The position numbers were made by a program, and so were the translations under genes. Shown here piece after piece: positions 43,744-54,868 of a DNA stretch of 64,000 nucleotides (the stretch's first letter is position 1; every line of letters begins with the position of its first letter). This DNA is from Anaeramoeba flamelloides (lineage: Eukaryota > Metamonada > Anaeramoebidae): assembly GCA_027625915.1 (NCBI GenBank), contig JANTQA010000047.1, positions 7,440,001-7,504,000 of the forward strand, given 5' to 3'. A model generated the notes under the pieces. That model worked only from the letters and a program-made list of their open reading frames with translations, did not search any database and had not been told where the DNA came from.

Positions 43744-44492
43744 AATCAAAAATAAAATTAGAAACGAGAGGAAGTCAAATAATTTGTATTTTCCTTCTTG
43801 TTTCCTTTGTAGAACATTTTTTTAATTAATCTTATTACATTTAAAGAGTCAAACTTTTTTTGGGTTTTTACACAAAAGGAAAATCTAATTTTTGCCCTTT
43901 ATCAATAAAATAGAGAATTTCATCATCCCCCCACAAATATAAACCTTGCATTAATTAGCCTCCTTTCAAAAAATAATAAGGTAAATATCTCCAAAATAAT
44001 ACACAAAAGATTTTATCTTCAAAACTTTTCCAATTAGAAAACAAAAAATATTATTTCAGTTTCTCCTCTCTTTAATGAATTAAAACATTATAAATTAGAG
44101 AACTTTTATAAAACCAATTGGGGATTGTGATTTTGTTATTGGAAATAGATCAATGTTCTAAAGGAGATGTAACAATTTAATTTTTTTTTTAAAATTCAAA
44201 TTAACAATAATTGTCTTTTGTGAACAATAATCAAGAGTTTTCTTCAAGGTGTGCCACTTTCAAAGGTGTTTAAGAGCTTAAGTGTTTTACTAATTTAAAA
44301 AACTGTAGAGGGTTAACTGATTTGGTTTATTAGTAAAAGGGTAAAAATTGGATTTTCGTTTTTTTTTTAAAACCCAAAAAAAGTTTGACTCTTTTAATGT
44401 AATAAGATTAATTAAAAAAATGTTCTACAAAGGAAACAAGAAGGAAAATACAAATTATTTGTCTTTGTCTCGTTTCTAATTTTATTTTTGAT
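43744..44492. mobile_element. Family I foldback with near-identical ~170-bp arms
   Basis: The left arm (43744-about 43915) and right arm (about 44325-44492) are inverse copies with very few differences. Long stretches such as TTTGTATTTTCCTTCTTGTT and AGTCAAACTTTTTTTGGGTT are perfect. The interior is about 410 bp without a reading frame. Such arm identity points to recent formation or insertion. Confidence 0.8.
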
Positions 44493-45034
44493 ATGAAACT
44501 TTGCAATGTTGGAGAACTTATAATTCAAAAAATAATTGATAGCCAATAAAGTCAATTTTTTGTTTCTTCCAAATTAACTCAAGAAAATTTGATTTGTGAA
44601 AAAGTATATTGTGATTTTCCACTTACAAAAAGAAATTTTTTATTTCAAATTTTAATCTTTTTTTCGAATAATTAGTTGAAAAAAACGAAAGATCGTAACA
44701 AAATCAATTACTAATATTATTTTGGGAGGGTTGGTTATGTATATTCTCCAATGACTTTTTGAGAAATTTTTAATTTTGGTAATTTGCTTTTTGATGATAT
44801 AATTGAACTTCAACTCATGTTTGATGGATCTTAATTATGTTGAGGGTTTTGCCTTCGTTAAGCAGTAAAATAACTCTCGACTATAATAAGTATTGTTGCT
44901 CTTTTTTAAAAACTAATTATTGAAAAGTCAAAAATAATATAAATTACATCACACAAACTGTTCAACTTTAAGATTACCAGAAAAAACAATAGTTTTAACA
45001 TACAGTAGGTTTCCTTCTCTTACAACACAATTAG

Positions 45035-45172
45035 TTAAATAATACATATTTTGTAGAAAAAAAGTTATTTGAAGAATTCAGAAATCTGGTGTTTTGGACT
45101 GAACAAAAGCACATCAGTTTGGTGAACAGAAAGGGCTTCTTACCAAAACATTATTGTTGGTTTGGAAAATAA
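45035..45172 (+). other. Possible terminal exon or coding fragment
   Basis: A 46-codon frame with a strongly protein-like sequence (for example FEEFRNLVFWTEQKHISLVN, then RKGFLPKHYCWFGK) ends in TAA. A TTTTGTAG acceptor-like site lies at 45049-45056. The fragment lies 440 bases from the convergent gene at 45615. I do not recognise it and could not find its upstream exon. Confidence 0.25.
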
Positions 45173-45614
45173 ATCTTATAACTCGAGATTAAGATCTGTT
45201 TGTCATCAAAATTCTCAACCACAAATTGCAATTTTGAAGATAAAAAGTAAAAAAGTAAAAAAGTAATGACAAATCTTTCAAGAAGAGAAAATTCACAAAT
45301 AAATCCCAAAATTGTTTAGACCACAAAAAAACGAATTAAACCAAAAAGTGGAAAAACAATGTTATTCACAAACTTTACTGAACTGTGGAATTGAAAAAAA
45401 AAGTTGTTGTGTAAAAAAAACCACGAAAACGGGAAAAAAAAGTTGGTAAATTTTATTCAAAAAAAAAAAAATCTAAAATTATTTTCTAATTTCAAGTGAA
45501 AAGGAAAATACGTTGAAGGTATATACAAAAACAACAACAAGAGCGGATTTTCTTGAACCAAAAAAGCCATTAAGGAGTCAGATAATATCACCCTTTGATC
45601 AAATTTAAAAAAAG

Positions 45615-46229
45615 TTATTTCACAAGGCGAAATTCGAGGACTTTTCTCGAGTATTTTGAGCATCTACAATACCCCAATTTCTTAAGGTACTCCTGCACCG
45701 CCCGCTGCGAGGATTTGTAAATCCTGATGGCAAAGGCATGATCATTGTTTGTGTTCAAGATCTGTGAGTATAAATCGAAAAGCTTTTTTTGGATAATGAT
45801 GGTGGTTGGTTTCTTTTTGAACGTCGACTCGCTTAATTGTTTCCAGCCAACTAAAAGTTCAGGATCATATTGATAAAATTTGAATAGCCTCTTTTTCCAA
45901 GAAGGCTTGGGTTTTCTTTGAATGAATTTCTCCAATTCGCTGAATTTCATTTTGCACGCCTTTGGGTGCTGTGTTCGAGAAAAATCATCTTTGGAAGTCA
46001 CCACCCGAGTGCTAGGCACGCTGTACTCTGCTGTTGCCTTCTGTGGTCTTCGAAATGTTCGTGTATGCAATACAATTGTACTTTTTGTGTTGGCAACTTT
46101 AAGATTGTGACATTGCCGTGCTCTCATTTTGTTCTTATTTGTCCCCATAGCGGATTTCTGTTTAACAATAATGGTGCTTTTTAAGGAAACCAATGCTTTA
46201 CAAATTTCGTATAATTCAGGAGATATCAT
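45615..46229 (-). CDS. Small basic protein of unknown function
   Basis: A 204-residue protein starting at the ATG at 46229. The longer frame upstream to 46319 encodes only Phe/Ile-rich sequence typical of a T-rich 5' UTR, so I rejected it. The sequence is well mixed, basic and GC-richer than its flanks, which supports a real gene. Landmarks are a basic N-terminal third (NKNKMRARQCHNLKV at 31-45), KFIQRKPKPSWKKRLFKF (111-128), a Leu/Ile-rich helix at about 146-158, and a C-terminal GYCRCSKYSRKVLEF (186-200). It has no signal peptide or membrane span. The Cys pair near the end is too small for a zinc finger alone. I recognise no family; an RNA- or ribosome-associated role would only be a guess from its charge. 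The stop is TAA, and there is no intron. Confidence 0.72.
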   Translation of the reverse strand: MISPELYEICKALVSLKSTIIVKQKSAMGTNKNKMRARQCHNLKVANTKSTIVLHTRTFRRPQKATAEYSVPSTRVVTSKDDFSRTQHPKACKMKFSELEKFIQRKPKPSWKKRLFKFYQYDPELLVGWKQLSESTFKKKPTTIIIQKKLFDLYSQILNTNNDHAFAIRIYKSSQRAVQEYLKKLGYCRCSKYSRKVLEFRLVK

Positions 46230-48421
46230 TGCTTTGATTTTTAGAAAGAGAAGTAAACTAAAATAAAATAAAATAAACGTAAAAGTAAAAAAAAAAAAAA
46301 TAAAAAAACGAAAAAACAAATTTTTTTCAAAGATAAAGTGAAAATTGTTAAAAAAATATGAGATTTTTTTTTGAAAAGGATTAAAAATTCACGAAAAGAC
46401 GGTAAATGTTCAAAAGTTTGAAAGGGTATTGCTTTTGACAACCAAATGAAAAATTTAAAATCTTTTACCTAAAAACAAAAATAGAATAAAATTGTGAATA
46501 TATTTTGTTTTCAAAGCAAAAATCTTATGGAATAATTTTTTCTCTATTATTGCCAATCTTATTGGGTTACATCAGAATTTATTCTTTTGGTCCTCTATAG
46601 ATGTTCTAACAAGTCTTCTTGATTAAACAATGATCTTTTAAGTTTGCCATAATAAGCGAAAGATTTTTGAAATGTAGAAAAGGAATTACAACTCACAAAC
46701 TTGATTAAAAAGATCCACAAAATTCTTCAATTGTGGAAAACATCTGAAGATCTCGTCATATTTAAATAACACTTTTTAAATTAAAATTAATTTGGTGAGT
46801 TTTCGACGAAACTCAAACAAATTATGATCAAAAACAAGTAAGAAGCAGAAAAGAATAAACCTTAATTCATATCTAAAAAATAGGATATTGGATTTAGAGA
46901 AGAAAATAATTTGTTAACAAATATCCTTGAAAAATGCAAATATTATTTTTTTTTATTATTTAAGGGTGAGGTTATTAACTTCTCTCATTTGTTGAGAGGT
47001 TTTTTTTTTTAATTTCTTAATTATTAAAAAAAATAAATAATGATTTTTAAAATTTAAAAAAAAAATTGTATAAAATATATGATTTTACTACTCCCTTATT
47101 TGTATGGGATATCCACTCTCTAAATGGAAATATTTCGAATCAAAAAAAAAGAAATTTTTTTTAGTAGAAAACTCTGAAATACATTTATAATTTAAAAGAC
47201 TCACGTGCTTGATTGCCCCACCTTTTTAATAATATTAGGAATATATTTATTTTTTGATTGATTAATTATGTTGTGTTTTTTTTTTTTTTTTTTATACACA
47301 AAATTTTATTTGTGAAATTAGAAAAAAATTTCTTTTGATAATGAGCAATCAGAAAGAGATTAGAACTTCCTATGAATCTAGCCTAGATGGTATAGTAACT
47401 GTGGAAAGATTCTGAGAAAAAATCGAATGTACAGGCAAATTTTGAAAATTTATGGGATCTACTTTATGATAATTTTATTTGAACCAAAAAAGAAGTATTT
47501 ACCTTTAACATTTAATATGAGAAATGATCTTTAAAGTTATTTTAGAAAACTTAAATGGCTGATTTATTAACAGTTGGCCCATTTCAATCTAAATGAAAAA
47601 GCTTTCACCTAAAAAGAGATTATGTAATTGCACTAGTCATGATTTAAAAATTACAAATAATAAAAAAAACATCCTATATCAAAAATTCACAAATAACAAA
47701 AAAAAAAAAATTTGAGTGGATCTCAGTAAGATCAAAAATTCAAATAGCAAAAAAAAAAAGAATATCAAGATCTCAATTTCAAAAAACCAAATTTTGGAAG
47801 AAATAATTAATCTTTGGTTATTACATATTTCCTAATGTATAAATTTCTTCCAATTTGAAAAAAAATTCTTATTTTTTTAACATACCATAGAGATTCAATT
47901 TGATCTATTCCAATTTATATTTATTAGAAAACCTTAGGGGTTGATGAAATAAGGATTTTGAAAGATTCTTTATATAAAAATAACTTATTTGAAAAAAGGT
48001 AAAACAAATATTTATCTCAAAAAGTGCCAAAGAGCGAAACTTTGAAACTATTATAGCTGATTAAAAATTATAAATCACAACCATTCTGAACTATTTATAT
48101 TGGAAATTTAGTTTATTTCTTTTGTTTTTTTTTTTTTGAAAAATGTCATCTTTGGACATTAGTCAATTTCAAGAGATCAATAATATATCACATATTGGAT
48201 ATTGATTGGAATTAGGAACTATTAAAAAATATTTTTCATTTTTGCAAAAAACCAATAAAATACATTTGAGATCCAATAAGGATCCAATTTTATTTTAGAC
48301 TTTATTCATTGGTTCACTCAGACAAAAAAGATTTTTTTTTTGTGATTTCTATTGATTATTTATTTTTTAGAATTATTTCCCAACCTTTAAATATTATTTT
48401 CTGAGATTTTGTATATTTTAA

Positions 48422-49178
48422 GGGATTGACATCCACCAAGGATAAACCTAGGATCAAAGTATGTAGTTATTGGGTTTAACCACATTAGTGCCACTTGATT
48501 CGAATGCCTTTATAAAAACGATTAATCAAGTAGTAATATTTGTTAATCTCATTCATTAAAAATGATCCTTGTATTTGTAAAAAACCCAACAATTTCAAAA
48601 TAAAATCTGCATTTCGTTATAAATTTAAAGGTTGAATTAGTAATTTTATTACTACAAAGTCACAAAATATCTTTCTCCAATTTGTGGAGAAATTTAGATT
48701 AGTTACTAAATAATTCGGTTTTTTTTAAAAATTAAATAATTAAAGAATAAATTTTTTTGTCAAATTATTTCCCAAATCTTGAAAATATATTGATGCTACA
48801 AATATTTTTATCAAAAGCAAACAAAATTAATCAGTTTTTGTACTTTTACGTTGATGATTACCGAGTTAATCTTTGAAATTAAAAAATTATAAAAATAAAT
48901 ACTTGTGTAAGTACTAAATAGAAATTATTAAATACAAAAATACTATATTTTGGGTTTCTATTTTTAGATTTAGAACAGGAATTAAAAAAAAAAATTTCAA
49001 AATGAAAATTTTTTAATTGTGATCATCAGTAAAAAAACCAATAATTTATTGTACAATAATATTTATAATAGACTTTTGAGAGCTATAGAAAGTTATTTGG
49101 GTCATGGTGCACTAATATCATTTACACTAAATTATAACATACTTTGATTATAGAGAAATCTATGGCGATGTTAATCCC
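48422..49178. mobile_element. Family E element with TIRs and TTAA target duplication
   Basis: The left end reads TTAA then GGGATTGACATCCACC, and the right end reads GGCGATGTTAATCCC then TTAA. The inverted repeats extend imperfectly for about 80 bp (TTTGATCCTAGG and CATACTTTGATTATAG; GTGCCACTTG and GGTGCACTAA). About 757 bp, no reading frame. A diverged inverted copy lies at 59903-60890. The TTAA duplication is characteristic of piggyBac-type insertion, although the tip is GGG rather than the usual CCC. Confidence 0.75.
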
Positions 49179-49904
49179 TTAAGGGTCGAGTCATTACAGT
49201 GAAATTTTTTAATCTGAAATGGAAAAAAACTTTTTAGCAATTTTTATGAGTACATAACACCAATCCAAAACCAATCAACCTATGAAGCAAGATCGATCTC
49301 CAAAAATCAACAACCAAAAATGAGGACATTTTTAGAAAAACTCGCCAAAGAGCGACACTCAATTTCCAATTAGAATCGTTGTGAATTATAATTTTGAAAA
49401 CAAATATGTCAGTTTTGAAGTGTTGATCTTTATCCTTTTTGAGATCTCGGTAATTTTTTCTTTAAATTTTTTTCATTTTTCAAATGAAATATTTTTATCG
49501 ATTGAATATTACCTAATCCATACTTGGTCAAATTTAGAGTATTACAAAAAAACCACAAATCACATTAAATCGAATTAAATTATTTGCGAAATTCAAGAAA
49601 GCAATTTGTTTTAAATTAAAGAAATTTACTCATTTGGAAACAGAAAATGAGAAAAGATGAATTTTTTTTTTTGAAATTTTGAAATTGAGAACTCATTTAA
49701 ACTTTTTTTTCTTCTTTGAATTTTTTGTCAATGAGATCCAATGGAATTTTTTTTTGTTATTTGAATTTTGTTAACCAAAAGAAGGACTATTTCACAATAC
49801 CCTTTTGGGTCTCGTATCACCCCTTGAGTATGGAGCATATTCATGGTAAATGACTAAACCCTTAAATCCAAAAATATCACTTAAATTACCGATTTATAAC
49901 ATTT

Positions 49905-51150
49905 TATCCTTGATTTGAGACATTTAACAAACTTATTTATTAAGGGGGTAAGTACATTTTTCATTTTTAGAGTACCACCATTAATGTGAAACTGAATTCT
50001 TCAAATCATTTCTTTAGTCAAATACATTGATATTTTCATAAATACTATAATGGAATATATCCTAGTATAAGATATTTCCATACCAACAAAAAAACTGAAA
50101 TCAAAAAAATGAAAAAATTGATCAAACAAAAATAAATAAAATCATTTATTACTCGATCTTATCTATAAAATTTTACACAATTACTTCTTCTTAATTTGAT
50201 TTTGTTTTTAATTTTTCAATGGAAAGAATTTGGTTTGTAAAGTTTTTGATAAACAAATTACTGTTTATTTCGAAAGAATTTCCAATATGAATTTTAAAAT
50301 CCTATTTTCATTTATGTTATCTAATCCTAGTTTTGGTTCAAGAAAATCAGAGATTTTTTTAATTCTTCTTGAGAATAAGTTTTTATTGGACAAATTCGTT
50401 TGATTTGATAATTATTTATTTTCCATTAAAATGAGAACTCAAAAAAATTTTGAATCTGATTGAAATTTATTATTGAATTTTTCAATTATTTTGATTTGAA
50501 TCTTTTGTAACTGTTTTTTGATTCCAAGAATTCAATCCCTTTATTTTGATTTTTAAAATAACATCTTTTATTTTAGCTGTGTTTGATAAAAATATTTTCA
50601 AAAATTGAATTTTGAAAGCAAATTTGTCATAAAAGGTTTTTTAAAAAAATAATAAATAGCAATGGGGCGAGAAATTCAAGGAAAAAAAATATTTTGTACT
50701 CATACAAATTCACAAGATAAAATCAACCAATCTTCAAAAATAGTCTTTTATCGGTTTTTTTTTTTTCATTCTTGATTTCAACAAATTTATTTGTAATGGT
50801 GATCTTTTGTGTTTGGTCTTCTAAAAGAAAAGATTTGTTATAGAAAATGTACACCATTTCGGGTATATTTTTTTAGGTTTACTGTTTGATTAATTTCAAT
50901 CGTTTGTATAAACACATCTCTAGATCCAAAACCAAATTTAATAAAACTCAAAAATTTAATCAAAAAAAATGTTCAAAAAATTGAAAAATTTATGATCCAA
51001 TTCTGAGTTACTTTGATTCTTTTCACGAATAGACGAGCAAATGGTATTTTGGTCCCAAAGTTTCAATATCTGGTGGCATTCAAAAAATATTTTTATAGTA
51101 ATGTTAACACAATTAAAATTTTTCAAAATGGGAAAATTTACTTACTTCCT
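49905..51150 (-). repeat. Family H 1.25-kb dispersed repeat, copy 2
   Basis: The reverse complement aligns in order with 16100-17345 over most of its length (landmarks GGGGCGAGAAATTCAAGG at about 50660 and TTGTTATAGAAAATGTACAC at about 50830). No long frame is present in either copy. Confidence 0.75.
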
Positions 51151-51711
51151 TAAATAGAAGTGAAAAAAAAACCCTTTATTTTTCTCAAAAAGGTTGGAAA
51201 CCAGACAAATTACCACCCTTTCTTGGAAAACAAACACCAACTACAAATATCTTTTGTTTTGTATTTTGATTGAAAAATGATACCACGAAGAAGAATTTTA
51301 ATACCATTCCCATAATAAAAAACACAAGAAAAGAAAACTTTTTAAAGATCTTCAAAATCTGTAAAAAAATTAAATAATAAATTTTTAAAAAAAAAATAAA
51401 AAATAAAAAAAGTTTTGTTTTTTAACAGTCCAATCATAAAATTTATAAAAATATTCAACATAATACTTGCTAAGTTTCAATGATAGATGCTAGATTATAT
51501 CTGTCAATTTTTTAGATATTTCTTAACAACCAGGGAATAAATTCCTGGGAGTTTAGACTATTGGTATTCAGATCATGTTTTTTTCCCCATCAAATAAAAC
51601 CAATATATATTTACAGATGTAGTAAATGTTACTTTTAATTTCATGGTTTTAAAATAACATTTTCGGGTACAAAATACACCTTAAAAAACAATAAAATTCA
51701 ATATAAACCCC

Positions 51712-52236
51712 ATTCCACTCAAATGTACTGATACTAAAATCAAAAATTCACACTTTTTAGGAAAACACCCAAAGAATATTGTATCAAAATAAGAGAAACA
51801 ATAAATTTTTGATCAGAGTTGAGATATATAAAAGAAATATCCCAACAAACCACACATTTCAAAAAAAAAAAAAACATAAAAAAAAATTTAGGTGCCTTTC
51901 ATTGGAACACGATGTGCAAAAATTTCTCAATATCCAGATATAATTATAATTGCTGACAATAAGTTTTTTTAATTGTAAGTGTACGAATTTTTAAAATTAA
52001 AAATTATGTTTCAATTTTTTTAATCTTAATTTGATGTTTTAAAACATTTTTTTTTTTTCAAATTTACTTTTTTTTCAAAAAAGAAAGAAAAAAAAAAACT
52101 AAAAGCTAAATACAGAAAAAAAAATAAATTTAAAAAAATTATTCAGATTTAAAAATTATTTTTAGAAGAATATTGAATTCAACGTATATAAGAAGCTCTA
52201 ATTCTTCAATAAAACTAACCCCTTGGCTGAAGAAGA
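51712..52236 (-). mobile_element. CAGTCAAAGGGG-type element (subfamily of D)
   Basis: It begins CATTCCACTCAAATGTACTG and ends AAACTAACCCCTTGGCTGAA. It matches 23680-24232 in the same orientation, including the A-rich centre and the block CCTTTCATTGGAACACGATG. Confidence 0.65.
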
Positions 52237-52703
52237 CTTTATATAGATAATAAATTAATTATAATAAGTTTTTATTTATTTTATTTTCTATACTTTATTA
52301 TTATTTTATTATACCAGGTTAAATTAGACCTTTTAAAAATAAATAGCAACACATGTTACACATTTTGTTTAAAAACAACTTATTATAATTCTTCTTTTTG
52401 AAAAACTTTCAAACCCAAAAAACCAGATTGTTCAAGTACTATGTAGATATTAATGTCCACTCTTTGGATCTGAAGAATATCAACTTATATAAAACTGAAA
52501 AATTACATTTTTCATTATTACAAGCAAAAACTGGGTCATAAAAAAGCTATTGTTTTCTAATTATAATGATGAAACACATTACCAAACTTATTCCTAAAAG
52601 TTGGGTATTTTTCCAAGCCCAAATAATTTTAATACAAGTAGTAGTCGGATTTGTCAATTACTAATATAAAAATAGGTGATATATGAACACACAGTTAAAT
52701 CAT

Positions 52704-52903
52704 TACCGTCAATTCAATTTTTAAGACAAAAACTTTCAATGGAATTTAACTCATAATAAAATTCTCAAATTAAGGTACAAAATTCAAATTCTAGTAAAAT
52801 AATTTGTTGTAAAAACAATTCACAAAAATGTGCCTTAATTTGAGATTTTTTTGAATCTTAAATTTTGTTGAAAGTTTGTAACTTAGACCTGAAACTGACT
52901 GTA
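52704..52903. mobile_element. Family A TA-flanked MITE, copy 4
   Basis: The ends TACCGTCAATTCAATTTTTA and CCTGAAACTGACTGTA are inverse. The interior AATTCAAATTCTAGTAAAAT and GTGCCTTAATTTGAGATTTT match the other four copies. 200 bp. Confidence 0.82.
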
Positions 52904-53989
52904 TCTATTTTCTTTTATTAGAAAATATCTCTTAAAAAATGATAGAACCATTGTCCTCCTATTTTGAATCAAACCAAGCACCAACAATTTTAATAAAGAA
53001 AATCAACAAAATGACTAAAAGTATAAAATAGTGTTTAAATAATAAAATCCAGAAACACGTTTTTCCTTCAATTTGAAATTTCACCAAGAACAAATATCTT
53101 ATAAATACTCTTAAATTACAACAAAAAAAAAAAAAAAAAAATCAAAAGACAATTATTTATTTTAACAAAATTCAATTTTTTTTTAAATGTTCCAATTTAT
53201 TATATAACTCCGATGAAAATATTTATATGTTTAAGTACAAATAAATAAATTTTAGATCGAATAATATTATTTCACATCCTTCCTATTTTGTTTAATATAA
53301 TAGAGAAGTTGAATATAAGATATATTATCAAAATAGTAACCATTAATTTGCAATAATATTAAAAAAAATAACGATTAGTCCATCTTTATTACACAAAATC
53401 AAAAAATCGCGAAAAACCATAAAAATTGCGATTCCATAAAATCATGAAAAAATGAAAAAATATTTTTTTGAAATCACCTAAAAACAAATCTCTTGACTTT
53501 GAATAAACCTTGAGACTTTAAAAACACTTTCCCCGTTTAAAAATGCTTGAAAGTGTTTACAAGGGTTACAAACTGTCTTCAAGTATTTGGAAGTTTTGAA
53601 AGACCAGTTTCTTTATATATTGAATGAGATTGTTTGTAGTGGAAAAAAAATTTTTATTTCTTTTTTTACAACAAAATATAAAATCTCAAACCAATTTTAT
53701 GATCATACTAATAAGAACCCATTTCAACAATGTAATTGAATATATAATATAGAAACTTTTTTTTTTTAAATGGAGTTGTTACCTTCACAAGTTAAATAAC
53801 CAAAAAGAATAAACAGTAATTTTATTTCTTATTGGTGATCGATCAAACAAAAACCTCTAAACTCTAGTTGAGATTAATGCCCAATACAAAGATGTTCAAA
53901 GAAGAATATGAGTTTAAAACAATTTTACAAAAAAGCTGAATAATTGGTGATAATATAGGCAATTTACTGTTGTGAAAGCTTTTGAATAG

Positions 53990-54078
53990 TTAACCAACCC
54001 CTTTTCGTTTCTGAGAATATTGAAAATATTTTCACCTACGAACACATTCTTTAAAGAATGGGTGAAGGGTTGGTTGTT
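53990..54078. repeat. Small foldback
   Basis: AACCAACCCCTTTTCG and GTGAAGGGTTGGTT form an imperfect stem closing a ~60-bp interior with further inner pairs (ACATTCTTTAAAGAATG). Confidence 0.5.
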
Positions 54079-54359
54079 TTAGAAGATCTTTATTATTCAA
54101 AACAATTTATAACACCACAATTTACTTTAAGAAAATATTTATTTATCTTGTGTTCTTATTGTTGTTGATCTTAAGGGAAGATCGATAGGTTTGTCAACCA
54201 AATCAAAAGAAAATACAATAAAACTCTTTGATCTGATCCTTGATTGAACCAAGTATCTTTTTTGTTGTTTTTTTTTTCAAAGAATAACTTTTTTTCACAT
54301 AAATCTGTTTTTTGATGAAAAAAAAATTTCTTTTTATAAATATAACTGAATTCGACCAA

Positions 54360-54550
54360 AAACACGTCGGCTATTATATCGCGATTACGGAATTTTTAAT
54401 ACGATATTTTGGCATTTATCACGATTTTTTGACAATTATCGTGATTTGTTATATTATCGCGATAATATTGAATATAGCGATTTTCTGATATATCGCGATT
54501 TGATAAAAATTATCGTGATTTTAGTAACTTTATCGTGACTTAAGCATCGA
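54360..54550. other. Cluster of ATCGCGAT / ATCGTGAT motifs
   Basis: Within about 190 bp the core ATCG(C/T)GAT or a one-base variant occurs about nine times (near 54378, 54416, 54436, 54454, 54476, 54491, 54510, 54529 and ATCGATAT near 54547). Several sites are perfect palindromes such as TATCGCGATA. CG-containing octamers are otherwise very rare in this AT-rich DNA. It lies about 320 bp beyond the 3' end of the 54869-57718 gene. The function is unknown; an array of protein-binding sites is one possibility. Confidence 0.7.
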
Positions 54551-54868
54551 TATCAACAAAACCTCTAATATTTATTATTTAAAATTTTATCAATTAAAAT
54601 CATTAAGATAAATGTAATTTTTTTAAATATAACAACCCTTTTTCGAATTAATTTATTATAATACGTATTAAATGATAATATCTCTTTAAATGAAAAAAAA
54701 AAAAATAAATAAATAAAAGAAATAAATAAATACAATATCCAAATAATAATTCCTCTCCAATTATATTATATTATATTATATAACATTAACTTTAATTATC
54801 TGGATTATATAAATAATATTTATTCCACCCCGATTTTAAAATTTAATAATTTCCGCGCTTTCTTGAAT

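Larger units (their letters stand above)
36596..45614. other. Intergenic region, repeat-rich
   Basis: It begins with the Pol III terminator. It then holds family D elements (37946-38451, 39464-40004), two adjacent family A MITEs (40061-40261 and 40530-40726) with TA/TATG microsatellites at their edges, a repeat shared with 20740, a small foldback (41922-42090), a large foldback with near-identical arms (43744-44492), and a short coding-like frame (45035-45172). Plus-strand frames at 43404-43655 and 43622-43825 are Lys-rich, lack a suitable ATG and overlap the foldback, so they are not called. Confidence 0.65.
46230..54868. other. Intergenic region, repeat-rich
   Basis: It holds a TTAA-flanked family E element (48422-49178), the second copy of the family H repeat (49905-51150), a family D-type element (51712-52236), a family A MITE (52704-52903), a small foldback near 53990-54078, and the ATCGCGAT motif cluster (54360-54550). 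A block near 48016 (AAAAAGTGCCAAAGAGCGAA) recurs near 49340 and 27484, so another unplaced repeat family is present. Small frames such as 49381-49578 are not convincing genes. Confidence 0.65.

Noticed and set aside
43404-43825. Two overlapping Lys-rich plus-strand frames
   Set aside because: There is no ATG at the start of either, they have repeat-like composition, and the second runs into the arm of a foldback.
46230-46319. N-terminal extension of the 45615 gene frame
   Set aside because: It encodes a run of Phe, Ile and Leu from a T-rich leader; the ATG at 46229 is a better start.
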